Below are positions 48,001 to 57,072 of a DNA stretch of 64,000 bases, in pieces (positions within the stretch are counted from its first letter, which is position 1; each line of letters begins with the position of its first letter). This DNA comes from Gonatopus flavifemur (Eukaryota; Arthropoda; Insecta; Hymenoptera; Dryinidae), in NCBI GenBank assembly GCA_018340375.1, contig JAFFJZ010000006.1, positions 15,394,001 to 15,458,000 of the forward strand. The letters run 5' to 3'. The notes below the pieces were generated by a model. The model was not told the DNA's origin, made no database searches, and saw nothing but the letters and a program-made list of their open reading frames with translations. A program made the position numbers and the translations under genes.

Positions 48001-49236
48001 TTCTCTCGATCACATTATTTCAAGTACCAAATGATTTTACGATATGAGTTATCTATTCGTCAAAATGAACATCGCTTTGCTCCGAACGGAGGAGATCTGT
48101 GACGACGATAGTTTCTGAATAATTCAAAGAGAAGATCGTACAAGGTGGTTAAAACACAACTTGGGACGAGTCCCAGTTCTTTGAAATATCGTAATCACTA
48201 TTAATCCTTGTACAACTTCCATAAATTTCGGGGCAAGTAATTTTAATAATAGCTGGCTGTAAGTCTTCAAGATAATCCGGCTTCCAGTACGAGCTTTCAA
48301 ATAATCTCAGAGTTTCCTGTATTTTCCAAAGGATTAACCAGAAATCTGAATTGTATTCCTCACATGCCTGGTACGTAATTAAGAATGTAGTATTCGATGA
48401 AATTTTCAGGTCACTCGTTATATAATACGATCGATGAGATGTTTGGCTTGTATTCAAATTCTATTCGATGTGAAAGAGAGCATTCTTGTGCCTTAGCAAA
48501 ACACAAGAATTATTCCCTGACGAAATTAGGTCAATGTGATTTTGAAAACTCTTGTCGTCGTTTGTTCTCGTTTAGAGTTTTTCGCCTCCCCTAATTTCAT
48601 GCTCCGACGAATCCGAGATTCTTTTTTTTCTCTCCTACTCTTCTTGCACTCCGAAGATAAAAGAGTACTAAAGCCTTTTTCGATACGTGTTTTCATCTCT
48701 ATATTTTCATGATCCCGCTCTAAATAAACGATGAGTTTTTGGAAACCTATTCATTTAAACTCGATTCATTTGATTTCAAGGTGTAAATATGATGTTTCGA
48801 ATGTTCGTACAATTCCGAGAAATTGAATTGGATTTTCAATCATTATTTCATATACAATTCGACGATGGAGCGATGAATGAAAATATAAATGAAGAGCTTT
48901 CGAAGAATCAATTGGAAGAACTAAAGTATGGAATAATTATTATGCTTGAAGGGGTATATGGGGTAAAAAGGGGTAAAAAAAAAGAACTTATACGGTAAAA
49001 GATGATGGATTATTAAAACTTTTGTGAAAATTCATTATGATTGTTCTTCTCGCGTACAATAATGATCCGATTTGACGGTAACGATAAAACTGTTTCCAAT
49101 GAAAGGACTACTCTACTTACCAATAGCATTTATCGGCTCAATCAATTCCAAGTGAACTTTTCCTGAAATTTTCTGCCCACTGTGATAAACTTCTTGAGGA
49201 TCATCGAGAATAAGATCGATACATTGAAGTCCTAGA
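36016..49236 (-). CDS. Alpha-arrestin (arrestin domain-containing protein, ARRDC type)
   Basis: Minus-strand exons 49236-49121, 43395-43276, 43210-42996, 41737-41564, 41297-41124, 41044-40837 and 36206-36016 (stop 36018-36016). All junctions are GT-AG and in phase. About 399 residues are encoded without the first exon. The N-terminal arrestin fold is seen in LILDDPQEVYHSGQKISGKV, IRLKCKGEARVYFTD, and GVYPFTVTLPENLPCSFEG with YGRVRYSIRA. The C-terminal arrestin fold is seen in PVRGFVPGQTIPLHVVLKN, VVPPIPPSGMIHCNII, IYYTLKV and VIVIGTIPLL. The tail carries VPMYEKS and KPYSPMYRVY, which resemble but do not equal PPxY ligase-binding motifs. Family knowledge: alpha-arrestins are cytoplasmic adaptors that link membrane cargo to Nedd4-type ubiquitin ligases. 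Introns of 5.7 and 4.6 kb are loaded with mobile elements. The first exon is uncertain (see 50053-50081). Confidence 0.9.
36621..36626. mobile_element. Solo right end of a CCCTGGTTAAAA-class element
   Basis: AATGGGTTTTTTAACCAGGG ends here, matching the terminus of 17012-17247. No left partner was found, so this is a fragment. Confidence 0.4.
36866..37080 (-). repeat. Dispersed repeat, copy in the last alpha-arrestin intron
   Basis: On the minus strand CAACAGTTGAGTATTTCGTT and CGTTTCAATAAACGATCCAA recur, diverged, at 42752-42945 (minus) and 56040-56115 (plus). A companion word TTTCTATAAATAATTCAAAC recurs at 42915 and 52275. Age and family unknown. Confidence 0.5.
37405..37617 (-). other. Possible alternative terminal exon (or relic) of the alpha-arrestin
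   Basis: A minus-strand open frame ends with RSPILFTPWPVYN, shortly before a stop. This resembles the aromatic C-terminal motif of insect alpha-arrestins and loosely the KPYSPMYRVY of the accepted last exon. An AG in the right phase exists (GACGAAG before the RSP codons) but the pyrimidine tract is weak. Could be chance. Confidence 0.25.
37711..38733 (+). mobile_element. hAT transposon, decayed, 8-bp duplication TATATTAA
   Basis: CAGGGCCGTATCTAGGC at the left and the complement of CAGCGCCGTAACTAGG at the right. TATATTAA lies perfectly on both sides (37703-37710 and 38734-38741). 1,023 bp is too short for a full hAT. It holds only a C-terminal transposase fragment and GC-rich GGGGCGCC ends. 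It lies in the alpha-arrestin's last intron on the opposite strand. Confidence 0.9.
38127..38341 (+). pseudogene. hAT transposase C-terminal dimerisation domain fragment
   Basis: The frame ending TAA at 38339-38341 reads VASCERSFSKLKLIKNFLRS and MTETRLTNLSILSIEYD, the classic hAT dimerisation motif (A-ERSFSKLKLIK-LRS-M--RL--L-LLSIE). The catalytic core and DNA-binding finger are missing. Confidence 0.85.
39335..39827. mobile_element. CCCTGGTG-class element carrying a tRNA-like segment
   Basis: CCCTGGTGAAAATGAAGCG to CATTTTCACCAGGG. Flanks TT and TC, so the duplication is imperfect. The interior holds AAGCGTGTGATG, ACACGCTTCGCG and a tRNA-like stretch at 39577-39649. Confidence 0.8.
39577..39649 (+). 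pseudogene. tRNA-like segment in a MITE
   Basis: TGGCTCAGTGGATAAGAC matches an A box/D arm and CCCGGTTCAATTCTC a B box/T arm, 73 bp overall. The acceptor ends (GACCATCT and ATAGCG) pair poorly, so a working tRNA is unlikely. It is followed by T-rich sequence. Confidence 0.5.
39988..40372. mobile_element. 385-bp inverted-terminal-repeat element, copy 2
   Basis: GGGCTTCGCACGAGACTC at the left and its near-exact complement at the right. It is almost identical to 22436-22819 except for a few substitutions. Left flank TA, right flank TG. Confidence 0.85.
40482..40706. mobile_element. CACGG-type foldback, TTTAGCTGCAGCAGC arms (TA duplication)
   Basis: CACGGAAAAAATAATTTAGC to AATTATTTTTTCCGTA, TA on both sides. 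The arms match almost perfectly for about 100 bp. Lies about 130 bp from an alpha-arrestin exon. Confidence 0.85.
41876..42755. mobile_element. Element with 32-bp inverted ends in an alpha-arrestin intron
   Basis: ATTTTGAGCTTCCGGAGTGG (41883) with the following AGCCGCG is mirrored by CGCGGCTCCACTTCGGAAGC (42721) and onward. The interior near 42660-42715 has CCCTGAAGAAGC and CAACGTCGGC. No transposase seen. Confidence 0.6.
42752..42945 (-). repeat. Dispersed repeat, second copy
   Basis: Diverged copy of 36866-37080 located just downstream of an alpha-arrestin exon. It overlaps the exon's downstream intron only, so it is not part of the coding sequence. Confidence 0.45.
43700..43830 (-). repeat. 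Dispersed repeat shared with 27793-27915
   Basis: The minus strand reads ATTAGGAAACCATTGAAATT and GGAAGATCTCCCGATAAATC, matching the plus strand of 27793-27915 in order. Noncoding in my reading. Confidence 0.6.
44937..46315. mobile_element. hAT-type element, 8-bp duplication GGTATTTT
   Basis: CAGTGTTGCCAGAAGG at the left and CTGTTCTGGCAACACTG at the right, with GGTATTTT exact on both sides (44929-44936 and 46316-46323). No transposase is visible in 1.4 kb, so it is nonautonomous. Confidence 0.88.
45382..45828. mobile_element. hAT-type MITE, AATTAA-rich, 8-bp duplication CTGTAAAC
   Basis: CAGGGTTGTAAATTAG at the left and CTTCCAACCCTG at the right. CTGTAAAC is exact on both sides (45374-45381 and 45829-45836). 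The interior is a degenerate AATTGAATTT repeat in both orientations. Confidence 0.88.
47655..48010. mobile_element. Diverged CCCTGGTTAAAA-class copy with a CACTGG insertion
   Basis: CCCTGATTTAAAAGATCCAT and TTCTGACCAAATCCCAT words match 17012-17247. Inside, CACTGGAAAAAATATTG (47736) faces TTTTGTTTTCAGTG (47941), which looks like a CACNG-type insertion, but its flanks do not match. Confidence 0.4.
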
Positions 49237-49751
49237 CTGTGACAGAAAAACGGATAACAATTTCGTACGACAATGATTTCAAATAAATGTGCTGCTTTGA
49301 GAGATTTTCTATTGTGTTGGGATATATAATAACGGGAATGTCGTTTAGAATCGTTCCAAGATTATACGATTTTATAAATGGGTTTCATCTTTGTGGAATA
49401 AGATTTCTCAACACGACGATCGGATTTTTACGATCGTGCAATGTGTGATGATATATGTGAAATATATGGAGCACGATTTTAAGAATTCATTACAGAGTAC
49501 GAGGAAATTCTGTATTTTTCTGCATTACATCCCCTGTTGTCCACCCAGTTTTCCACCTGTCGTCCTAGGATTGAAATGTATTTCATATCGATCTCAATTC
49601 AATTCCATAATCCGAAGATGAAGAATAAGTTTGAAAGTCCATTATGCAATTATCAGCAAGGTTCTGTTATCCACGTGTGTCATAGAAAATATTCTAGAGA
49701 TATCATGTATTTACTCTTAGATGGATTTTGTTTGAAAAACTGTCTAGAATT

Positions 49752-49960
49752 TTTAGAGTGAGATTTCACTCTTTAGCCATCCAAAAGTGAGTCTGTCGAA
49801 ATTTGGAGTGAAATTTCCACTCTTTTAGAGTGATATTCCAAGGTTTGAGGTTAGAAGTTCACAGCCACTCAAATTCTAGAGTGAATTTTTCAATCAGAGA
49901 GTGAGGGTCAACTCGAAACGAGTGAAAATCCCACTCGAAGCGGACTGGTTTACTTCTGAG
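49752..49960. repeat. Cluster of GAGTGAAATTTCACTC-like palindromes
   Basis: At least seven GAGTG/CACTC words in alternating orientation, including AGTGAGATTTCACTCT and GAGTGAAATTTCCACTC. A smaller cluster of the same words is at 60445-60500. Within the presumed first intron of the alpha-arrestin gene. Confidence 0.5.
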
Positions 49961-50052
49961 ACTTAGTGGAGTGAAACATTCTTTCAGATGTAGAGAGAAT
50001 ATGAGACGTCTGTATGTTTCTAAAACAAGATATTATTGATAATCTTACCTAC

Positions 50053-50081
50053 AAAACAATAGATACTCGACCCGAAGTCAT
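50053..50081 (-). CDS. Candidate first coding exon of the alpha-arrestin
   Basis: ATG at 50081 starts a 29-nt frame (MTSGRVSIV plus two bases) ending at a GTAGGT donor. Its phase exactly suits the acceptor at 49237, giving a short N-terminal lead into LGLQCIDLILDD. The donor is weaker than the GTAAGA four bases on, which would leave a stop. The true first exon could be elsewhere upstream. Confidence 0.35.
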
Positions 50082-50283
50082 ATTTTGTTCATTTAGCACG
50101 CATTTATACGTAATACGTTTGTCCATTCAATGTTAATTCTAGACATAAAACATAATGAACCATCATTGAGGTATTTATTTTTCGGAATTTATGATGTCTA
50201 AATCTATACATGCTGTATAGGATGCATAGTAAAAAACAAAACACTTCCTAAAACTAATGCACTATTCCTCCTGGATAAAGAAA

Positions 50284-50391
50284 CCCATTCATTCCAATAG
50301 AACGTGCAGATTTCTTATTCAAACCTTTCAAAACCCATTGAATTTGAATAGAAAACCTGCACGTTTAATGGGAATGAATGAGAGGGAAAGT
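50284..50391. repeat. Short foldback, CCCATTCATTCC arms
   Basis: CCCATTCATTCCAATAG, then AACGTGCAG, pairs with CTGCACGTTTAATGGG and AATGAATG. About 108 bp. Confidence 0.5.
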
Positions 50392-51327
50392 ATTGAAATC
50401 TGATATCATTTGAATCAAAGATTCGATCAAGATTGCACTGATTTTCCGATTCTGAGAAAACAAATCTAGAAAATTAAGAAACTTAACAGAGGGATCTAAA
50501 AGTTCAAGAATTTCTCAAAGTTCGCCGAAACACGGAGTTGATCGTGATAAGCGAACTGATGATCCTCGAAGAGGATCGATCCTTTGTTATAAAAAAACAT
50601 ATCTAATTTTGTATATATTTCGATAGAAACTAGAAAAAAGGTTCTACCAATACTGAAGATGAAAAATATCTTTAGGCGCAACGCTGACATTCAATTCGAG
50701 TCAATGTCGGTTGACAAGAAGCAGAATTTTATACGAAGAATTCCACCATTCTTTTTGTACATCCTTTTTATAAACATTATTACGTTATAATTGGAAAATA
50801 CATACAAACGATACAGAAAACACATACAGGACTCATGATATTATATGTCGTGCATCTAATATATGCATTCATTTCCTCTACAATATTTTCTATAAAGATT
50901 TTAATTATTCATGTTAGCGCACATTGCACAAGATATCCACTGAATATTCAATAGATATTTGAAATTCATCATGATGGTAGTCTCGAGCAAATTTTCATTA
51001 TATATTCACTGTTTACCGTGGTGCAGAGGTACGAGTTGGCAATGTATTCCATATAATACGTCCATAACATACCCATAATCTTGATTAAATTATGGAAAGT
51101 GTCAATCTGTCCAGTTTAAAAATATCCTTGTTGTTTAATTCGACTGCAAGAGAACATGGATTGTGGTTTCATTCACGTTTTGGCGTATACGTTCATTAGA
51201 AATCTATAATTGTACACCAAGGAATAAATATTCCCCCTTATCAACATTTTAAACAAACATTATCTGCTTTGAAATATATCAAAAAGTTCTCCAACTCAGA
51301 AAAATTTTGTAGGAAGATATGTGAAAG

Positions 51328-51660
51328 TAGTGTTGCCCTAATTCACAAAACGAGCTTTCACGATCTTTAGATTCCAGTCTCATTCAATTGAATTCAATCA
51401 ATTCTTTAGTATCAACATTAATCAACCAAAGTTTGCAATAATAATCTGTATTCGATTTCAATACGATCCAAATTTCGATCTGGCTCGAAGAGATTGTGGT
51501 GTAAATCGATTGAAAATTAAGATTGATACGAACTCACTCGTAATCCAGTCCTAGTTCTAATCTGAATTCGAACCAGTGTTCATTCCTTGTATAGGTCGAA
51601 TTGAGCAACATTGAAATCTAAAGATCGTAACGGCTCGTTTTTTGGATCGCGGCAACACTA
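51328..51660. mobile_element. hAT-type MITE, 7-of-8 duplication TGTGAAAG/TCTGAAAG
   Basis: TAGTGTTGCCCTAATTCAC and CGCGGCAACACTA are inverted ends. Internal AAACGAGC and GATCTTTAGATT words are also inverted. Left TGTGAAAG, right TCTGAAAG. Confidence 0.75.
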
Positions 51661-52949
51661 TCTGAAAGAACTCCAGAACGCACTGAGAACTCAATTTCTT
51701 TGATTGAAAGAGAATTTTCTGTGGCCTCGTTCTAATAAATATTTTTTTCTCAATGGAAAAAAATTCAGTTCAATGGGAATATTTTTCATCAGATTGAAAC
51801 AAGAAATTTTCTCATTGAAACAGAAATATATTCCTTCTTGAATGAAGGCAAAGAAATTTCAGAATCTTCACGAAAGAGAACGATAGAAACTGCTTGAAAA
51901 AGTGAATAAATCGCACAGGAAACGATTTAGAGTTTATCTGTTCTCATATGATAAGAAAAATCATCCTTCATCTGTTCCAGGACGCGCCTACTTCAACGCC
52001 AAGATCACCGGATTTGCGTCATTCATCAGTTTAAATTGATCAGAAAAATTATTTCTCAGAAATTTATTTCGTTCATATCGAAATTGTAGAATGTTTTATC
52101 TTATTTTCAACTAGATGGAAATACCGAGTTTAATCATATTCAGAAAAATGATTATAAACAATTTAGAAAAAAAGAGCATCGCTGAAAAATTTCCATAATG
52201 AATTTACCAAAAAATCGTAGCGAAGATAATAAAAGTTGATTTCAGAAGAGAAACACTAATGGATTTCTCAGATTTTGTGATTTCTACAAACGTTTCAACC
52301 TTCAGGAATATTAAAAGTTGATAGGCTCATCGTTATTTTTCACAATGAAACCATCAACCGATGTTAAATTTATGACGAATTTTTGGCAAATCCACTACGA
52401 AAATTCTTCAGGTGTGTTTTTTCCCCAATTTGATAGTCATTTTTTTAAATATAAATAAAAATGGTCTTTTCGTGTACAATAAAAAATTAAAAGTGACCAT
52501 TGGCACGAGTGGGCGCAACCCTGCCACAACATTGCGACAATGTTGGCTCATCTCTGACAACTCAATTTTTGTGTGCTTTGCCATTTATGGAATACGCAAT
52601 TACAACTACTTCCCCATTCTTGGGTCTCGAAAACACAATATCCAAGGGATATCCATGTACTTGGCGAGAAATGTTATATCACAGGAAAGTTTGTCTATCA
52701 CAGATTATGGAATTACGAGACCATGATTCAATAAACACAATTCTATCGGAATGAATGACGTTTTAGCATTGAAAATTTCTTATTAATGATCACAAACAAT
52801 CATTCAATTGAATTCAGGGCTGGAAGAATGCTCGGAACATGAAAAAACAGAGAGCATTCATTCACATTATTCCACTAATTCCAATAGAAACTGGTGACTA
52901 ATAAAATGGAAAAATAATTCTCAAATTGATTTGGGATTGAATTCCATCA
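51661..52949. other. No gene seen
   Basis: AT-rich, with short frames only. Around 52275 a word of the dispersed repeat (TTTCTACAAACGTTTCAA) recurs. Confidence 0.45.
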
Positions 52950-53253
52950 CACGGAGAAAAAAATATACTACTTTTTCTTATTTTGCTTGCTAAACCAGAA
53001 ACAGGAAGGTTTGTAAAATCAATTTTTACATGAAAATACGGGAGATTGAGAATGAATCAGTGAATTTTACTAAACGCTTTATAAACTTCAACGTTCAGCA
53101 TTTAAAATTTCAATCGTAACTATTAAGTTTTCTACAATATTCGTAATCTTCCGTATTCTTATGTACAAATTCATTTTACAAACCTTCCTGTTTCTAGTTT
53201 ACTAAGAAAAATAACGAAAATTCTTATATTTTCGAGCGGCATTTTTCTCCGTG
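52950..53253. mobile_element. CACGGAG-type foldback (CA duplication)
   Basis: CACGGAGAAAAAAATATAC to GGCATTTTTCTCCGTG, CA on both sides. The arms also pair via ACCAGAAACAGGAAGGTTTG and its diverged complement. Confidence 0.83.
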
Positions 53254-53960
53254 CACCTTGAATAAATTGGTGAATTCAGAATTCGATCCAATTCCATACA
53301 GCACCGAAAATCTCATCAAGAAATTGCAGAAATCTAACATTTGAAACATTGAAATATTTATGTAATATTGCTGTATATTACACTGAGGTTTCAAAGTTTC
53401 TTCAGAAACATTGTAGTGTCTGCCAATCTCACATTTTATACAATATTTCCAAATTATTTCTGAAATATTTCAAGAACATTTATCAAATATTTCTCTTGTG
53501 GTGTATCCGAGGCATTACAAAGAGCTAACATTTCAGTTGATACAGTTTCAACATATTTCTGTGAATGGATATTGAAACGTAATGAAGGTGGAAGATTGAA
53601 ATGTAATTGAAATATCACTGAAATCTACAGTGCTGTATGTGTGTATATGCACAACAGGTTCCGATTCATTCCCATTCATTTTCAATCAGCATATTGAAAG
53701 AATTTTATTCGAAGGATTACCGTGAAATTTCAGTAATCGAGGGACAAGTAAGAATTTTTTCTAAATAATTACTGTGCATTTTGTAGAATTTATAGAAAGT
53801 ATTATTCTCAACTGTTGAAAAATTCAGTCATTTTCACAGGGTGAATAGTAATTTTTTGAAGAATTCTCACTTGTCCTTCGATTACTGGAATTTCACACTG
53901 GCTTTCTATCCGATTACGTTAGATTTTGCAATCAAGGTGGGATTTTTAACAAGCTTGAAG

Positions 53961-54181
53961 CAGGAGCGGACTATGGCTTGTGCCAACGGCGGCACGTTGC
54001 AGGGGCGGCAGGCCGTAAAAGGGCGACAATCGGGTCGAAAAACATTTTTTTCAATTTTAATAATTTAAAAATAATTTTTCAGGAGAATAATAAATTCTAA
54101 GCAATGAAACAATGAATATTTTCGTGAAAAATTAATTTTTGCTGCCATATAAGGGGCGACAAAAACCAAAGTCCGCCTCTG
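53961..54181. mobile_element. hAT-type MITE, 8-bp duplication GCTTGAAG/GCTTCAAG
   Basis: CAGGAGCGGACTATGG faces the complement of CAGAGGCGGACTTTGG. Flanks GCTTGAAG and GCTTCAAG differ at one base. GC-rich ends around an AT-rich 221-bp body, in the style of the 37711 element. Confidence 0.82.
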
Positions 54182-54286
54182 GCTTCAAGATAATAACTTT
54201 CTACATCTAACATGCGGAGAAAGAATTTTATATAGAATTTTGTTGACGAACGCTTCTAAGACAACACATTCGATACAAATGTTGTC

Positions 54287-54443
54287 CCTGATGATCAAAA
54301 ATTTCTCTGAAAATCTTAAGAATTCTAATAAATTCTTGTCTATTGGGAACGTTTGTTCCCTGAAGATTTTTTCAAATATGTGCCCTGGTAGACAATTATT
54401 TGACAACCCTAAAGGAGTTTTCAGAGAAATTTTTTCATCAGGG
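54287..54443. repeat. Foldback, CCCTGATGA..TTTCTCTGAAAA ends
   Basis: CCCTGATGATCAAAAATTTC and AGAAATTTTTTCATCAGGG face each other, and TTGACAA/CTTGTC words lie inside. Flanks GT and TA do not match, so this may be a CCC-class element with lost duplication. Confidence 0.5.
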
Positions 54444-56513
54444 TAATTCACACGCTTGTAAATAATAATGATATGTATACCTTTTATCTTCTTGTCCATG
54501 ATTCAGCGTAATATCTTCGATTTCAGGTATTCCGCGTTCCATCATTTTCTCAAATTTGATTACAAATAATCAATACTCCGTTTGACGAAGAGATTGGATC
54601 AACAGCTTTAACGATTTATAATCCGCGTGTGTCGTGAAGTTAAAATATTATATTACGGTATTTTGTCAACAACTTGGAGATTCTTTCGAGTCAAATTGAT
54701 ACTCTGTCGGATGTAAATACTTCATTGATGTAATTGTGAAGAAGAGAAAAAATGATTGAGAGTATTTTGAAAAAACATTCAAAGTTGATTTTATATAATA
54801 TGTTTTGTAATTTTATCCAGGGATTCCGAAAATCGAAACTTTTAGGAACTGGTGAGATTTTTGCAGACTCCGAATACTCGCTTTCACGAGCGTCGATTTT
54901 CCCCAAGGCACACAGGGAGAAATTTTGGTGTATTTATTCACAAAAATCAACCTACAACCCAATTTTCATCTGACGCTGATGAATTTCCTTTTAAAATACT
55001 CAGAAAAAGTTCCATTTTAACGTATCACTGCGGTGATGTCCGATATTTATACAATTCAAGAGAAACTCGATAAATTTTCAATGAAAAAACATCGATACTG
55101 CCAAATATCGCTTTTTAATCATGAAAATTCTCGAATTTTCAATAGTTAGGAGCTATATAAAGTTGTCCCAGTTTTCTTGAGTCTTTTCTGCTATCCAATA
55201 AGCAACTTTGATTTTGAGGAACTTATTTATATTCACAAAAATTCTTGATCTTTGGGTGGATTATGTAATTTCTATCAGATTTTTATAGCATTTTTGTGCT
55301 TCTCCATCACAAGTATTAGTACTTCCATGCGAAGAAATATGTTCCGTTACGTAAAACAGAAAAACCGTTTCTTTTCAGATAAATAATGATTCATTCGTTC
55401 ATCAAATCTTCTTTTTCAATTTTGCTTCGAATTCTCCTCTAATTCAGTTCAATATTACGGAAATGCCGCAGTGATACGAAATGAAATTCATCAGCATCGG
55501 ATGAAAATTGAGTTGTAGGCTGATTTTTGTCCATGAATGCACCAAAATTTCCCACTGTGGGGCAGTTTTATCATGTGAAAAAGAGAAAAATTACACTATC
55601 GTGCAGTTTATGGAACGTTTTTTGAAGGTCCTCCAGGTTTCAGAATGATTTCTTTCTAAGGTAATCCAGGCAAAAATTGACAAACTTTCTACCTAGTTTT
55701 GTCTAGAATTTCCCAAATTGGAATATCTTGTTAAAAACTGACAGAAATTTCACCTTCTTGAAATTCGAATGATTTATAGAAATGAAACGAAAATTCAAAT
55801 TCACGCCCTGAGAACCTAATTCCTTAGACTTGAAGAAAACTCCTTTGCCCTCATTCTCATGAATCTTGTTTCCAATGGAAGAATATAATTCATTTCAATG
55901 AAAACATTTTCCATGGAATTGAAAATACATCGAAATCACTTCGAATTCAAGAAAGAATATATATTTCTGTTTCAATCTGATGAATTGCTAATGAATTCCT
56001 TGCAGCTGGAAATATCATTTGAAAAATGTCCTGGAAGATTGTGGCTCTGAAACAGCTGAGTATTTCGTCACTCGGTTACTAATTTGTTTCAATAAACAAT
56101 TCCAGCTTCAGCAAAATCAAATTTTCGGGATGATTTTGTTAGGCAAAAATCGATGAAAATTTTTCTGCCAGGTGGTGACAGGATATTTCAATTCGATCAT
56201 TCCAAACGAAACCGGGTAGAAACTTTTGTCAGTTTCTGTCTGAATTCCCTCAGAAAGAAACCGCCCAAGACCTGACCCGTAGGGCTGGCGCATCATGAAA
56301 AAATGCAATCATTAATATGGTTTTATTTAGTTTATTTATCTTTACAAAAACGAGTTCTAAGGATATACTCTGGAAAATTTCTTTGAGTAAAAATACTCCC
56401 CGCGAACAATGATCACTGGTGTTTCAATGGGGCGTTGATGGGCCTGCAATTAGGGTTGCTCAATGCCCTGATGGAGACTCTAGCGGGACGCTATTGGTTT
56501 TTTCAAACTGTTG
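54444..56513. other. No gene; dispersed-repeat copy near 56040-56115
   Basis: No supported gene. A plus-strand copy of the repeat seen at 36866 and 42752 occurs (GAGTATTTCGTCACTCGG, TTTCAATAAACAATTCC). Confidence 0.45.
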
Positions 56514-56801
56514 CACGGAATGAAAAGGAATAGTTGCAGCAACTACTTAAAGAGTCGATTTTCGACCATCTACTTGAATAGTTGCTGCAGCTACTTAGTA
56601 GTCAGGACAAATAACACGTTGACTGCCTCAACTAACTCAAAATACCTTAGATGTTTACGTTCGTTAGTGCGACTATCAAGTTAGTTGAGGCAACTCACGT
56701 GTTGCTTATCCTGACTACCGAGTAGCTGCAGCAACTACTTGAGTAGGTGGTCGAAAATCGACTATTTAATTAGTTGTTGCAACTATTTCTTTTTTTCCGT
56801 G
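56514..56801. mobile_element. CACGG-type foldback, AGTTGCAGCAACTACTT arms (TG duplication)
   Basis: CACGGAATGAAAAGGAATAG to TTTCTTTTTTTCCGTG, TG on both sides. The arms, about 130 bp each, include GTCGATTTTCGACCA and GTCAGGACAA with complements. Confidence 0.85.
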
Positions 56802-56843
56802 TGAGGTGATACAAGACGGTGAAAAATAGTCTGAAATTTCATA

Positions 56844-57072
56844 CACAGAGAGAAAATTGCTGTAATTATAGGAACAGCATTAAATTGCTGTAAAATATAC
56901 CGAAATTCCTGTTCAATCAACCAAAGTCTCCGATAAAAATCAAAATTTGCTGCAATAGTCACATAAATTGTGATAAATCTAATAGATATTGCGTTATAAA
57001 TTACAGCAATTCAATGTTACCCCTAGATTTATCGTAAATAAGGTAAATTTTACAGCAAACTTTTTTTCTGTG
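56844..57072. mobile_element. CACAGAG-type element (TA duplication)
   Basis: CACAGAGAGAAAATTGCTG to ACAGCAAACTTTTTTTCTGTG, TA on both sides. It lies about 40 bp from the previous element and has internal CAGCAATTCAATG/CATTAAATTGCTG pairing. Confidence 0.83.

Noticed and set aside
48149..48457. 102-codon minus-strand frame in the alpha-arrestin region
   Set aside because: Lies in the 5.7 kb intron; sequence does not fit an arrestin fold and flanking exons already join in phase without it.
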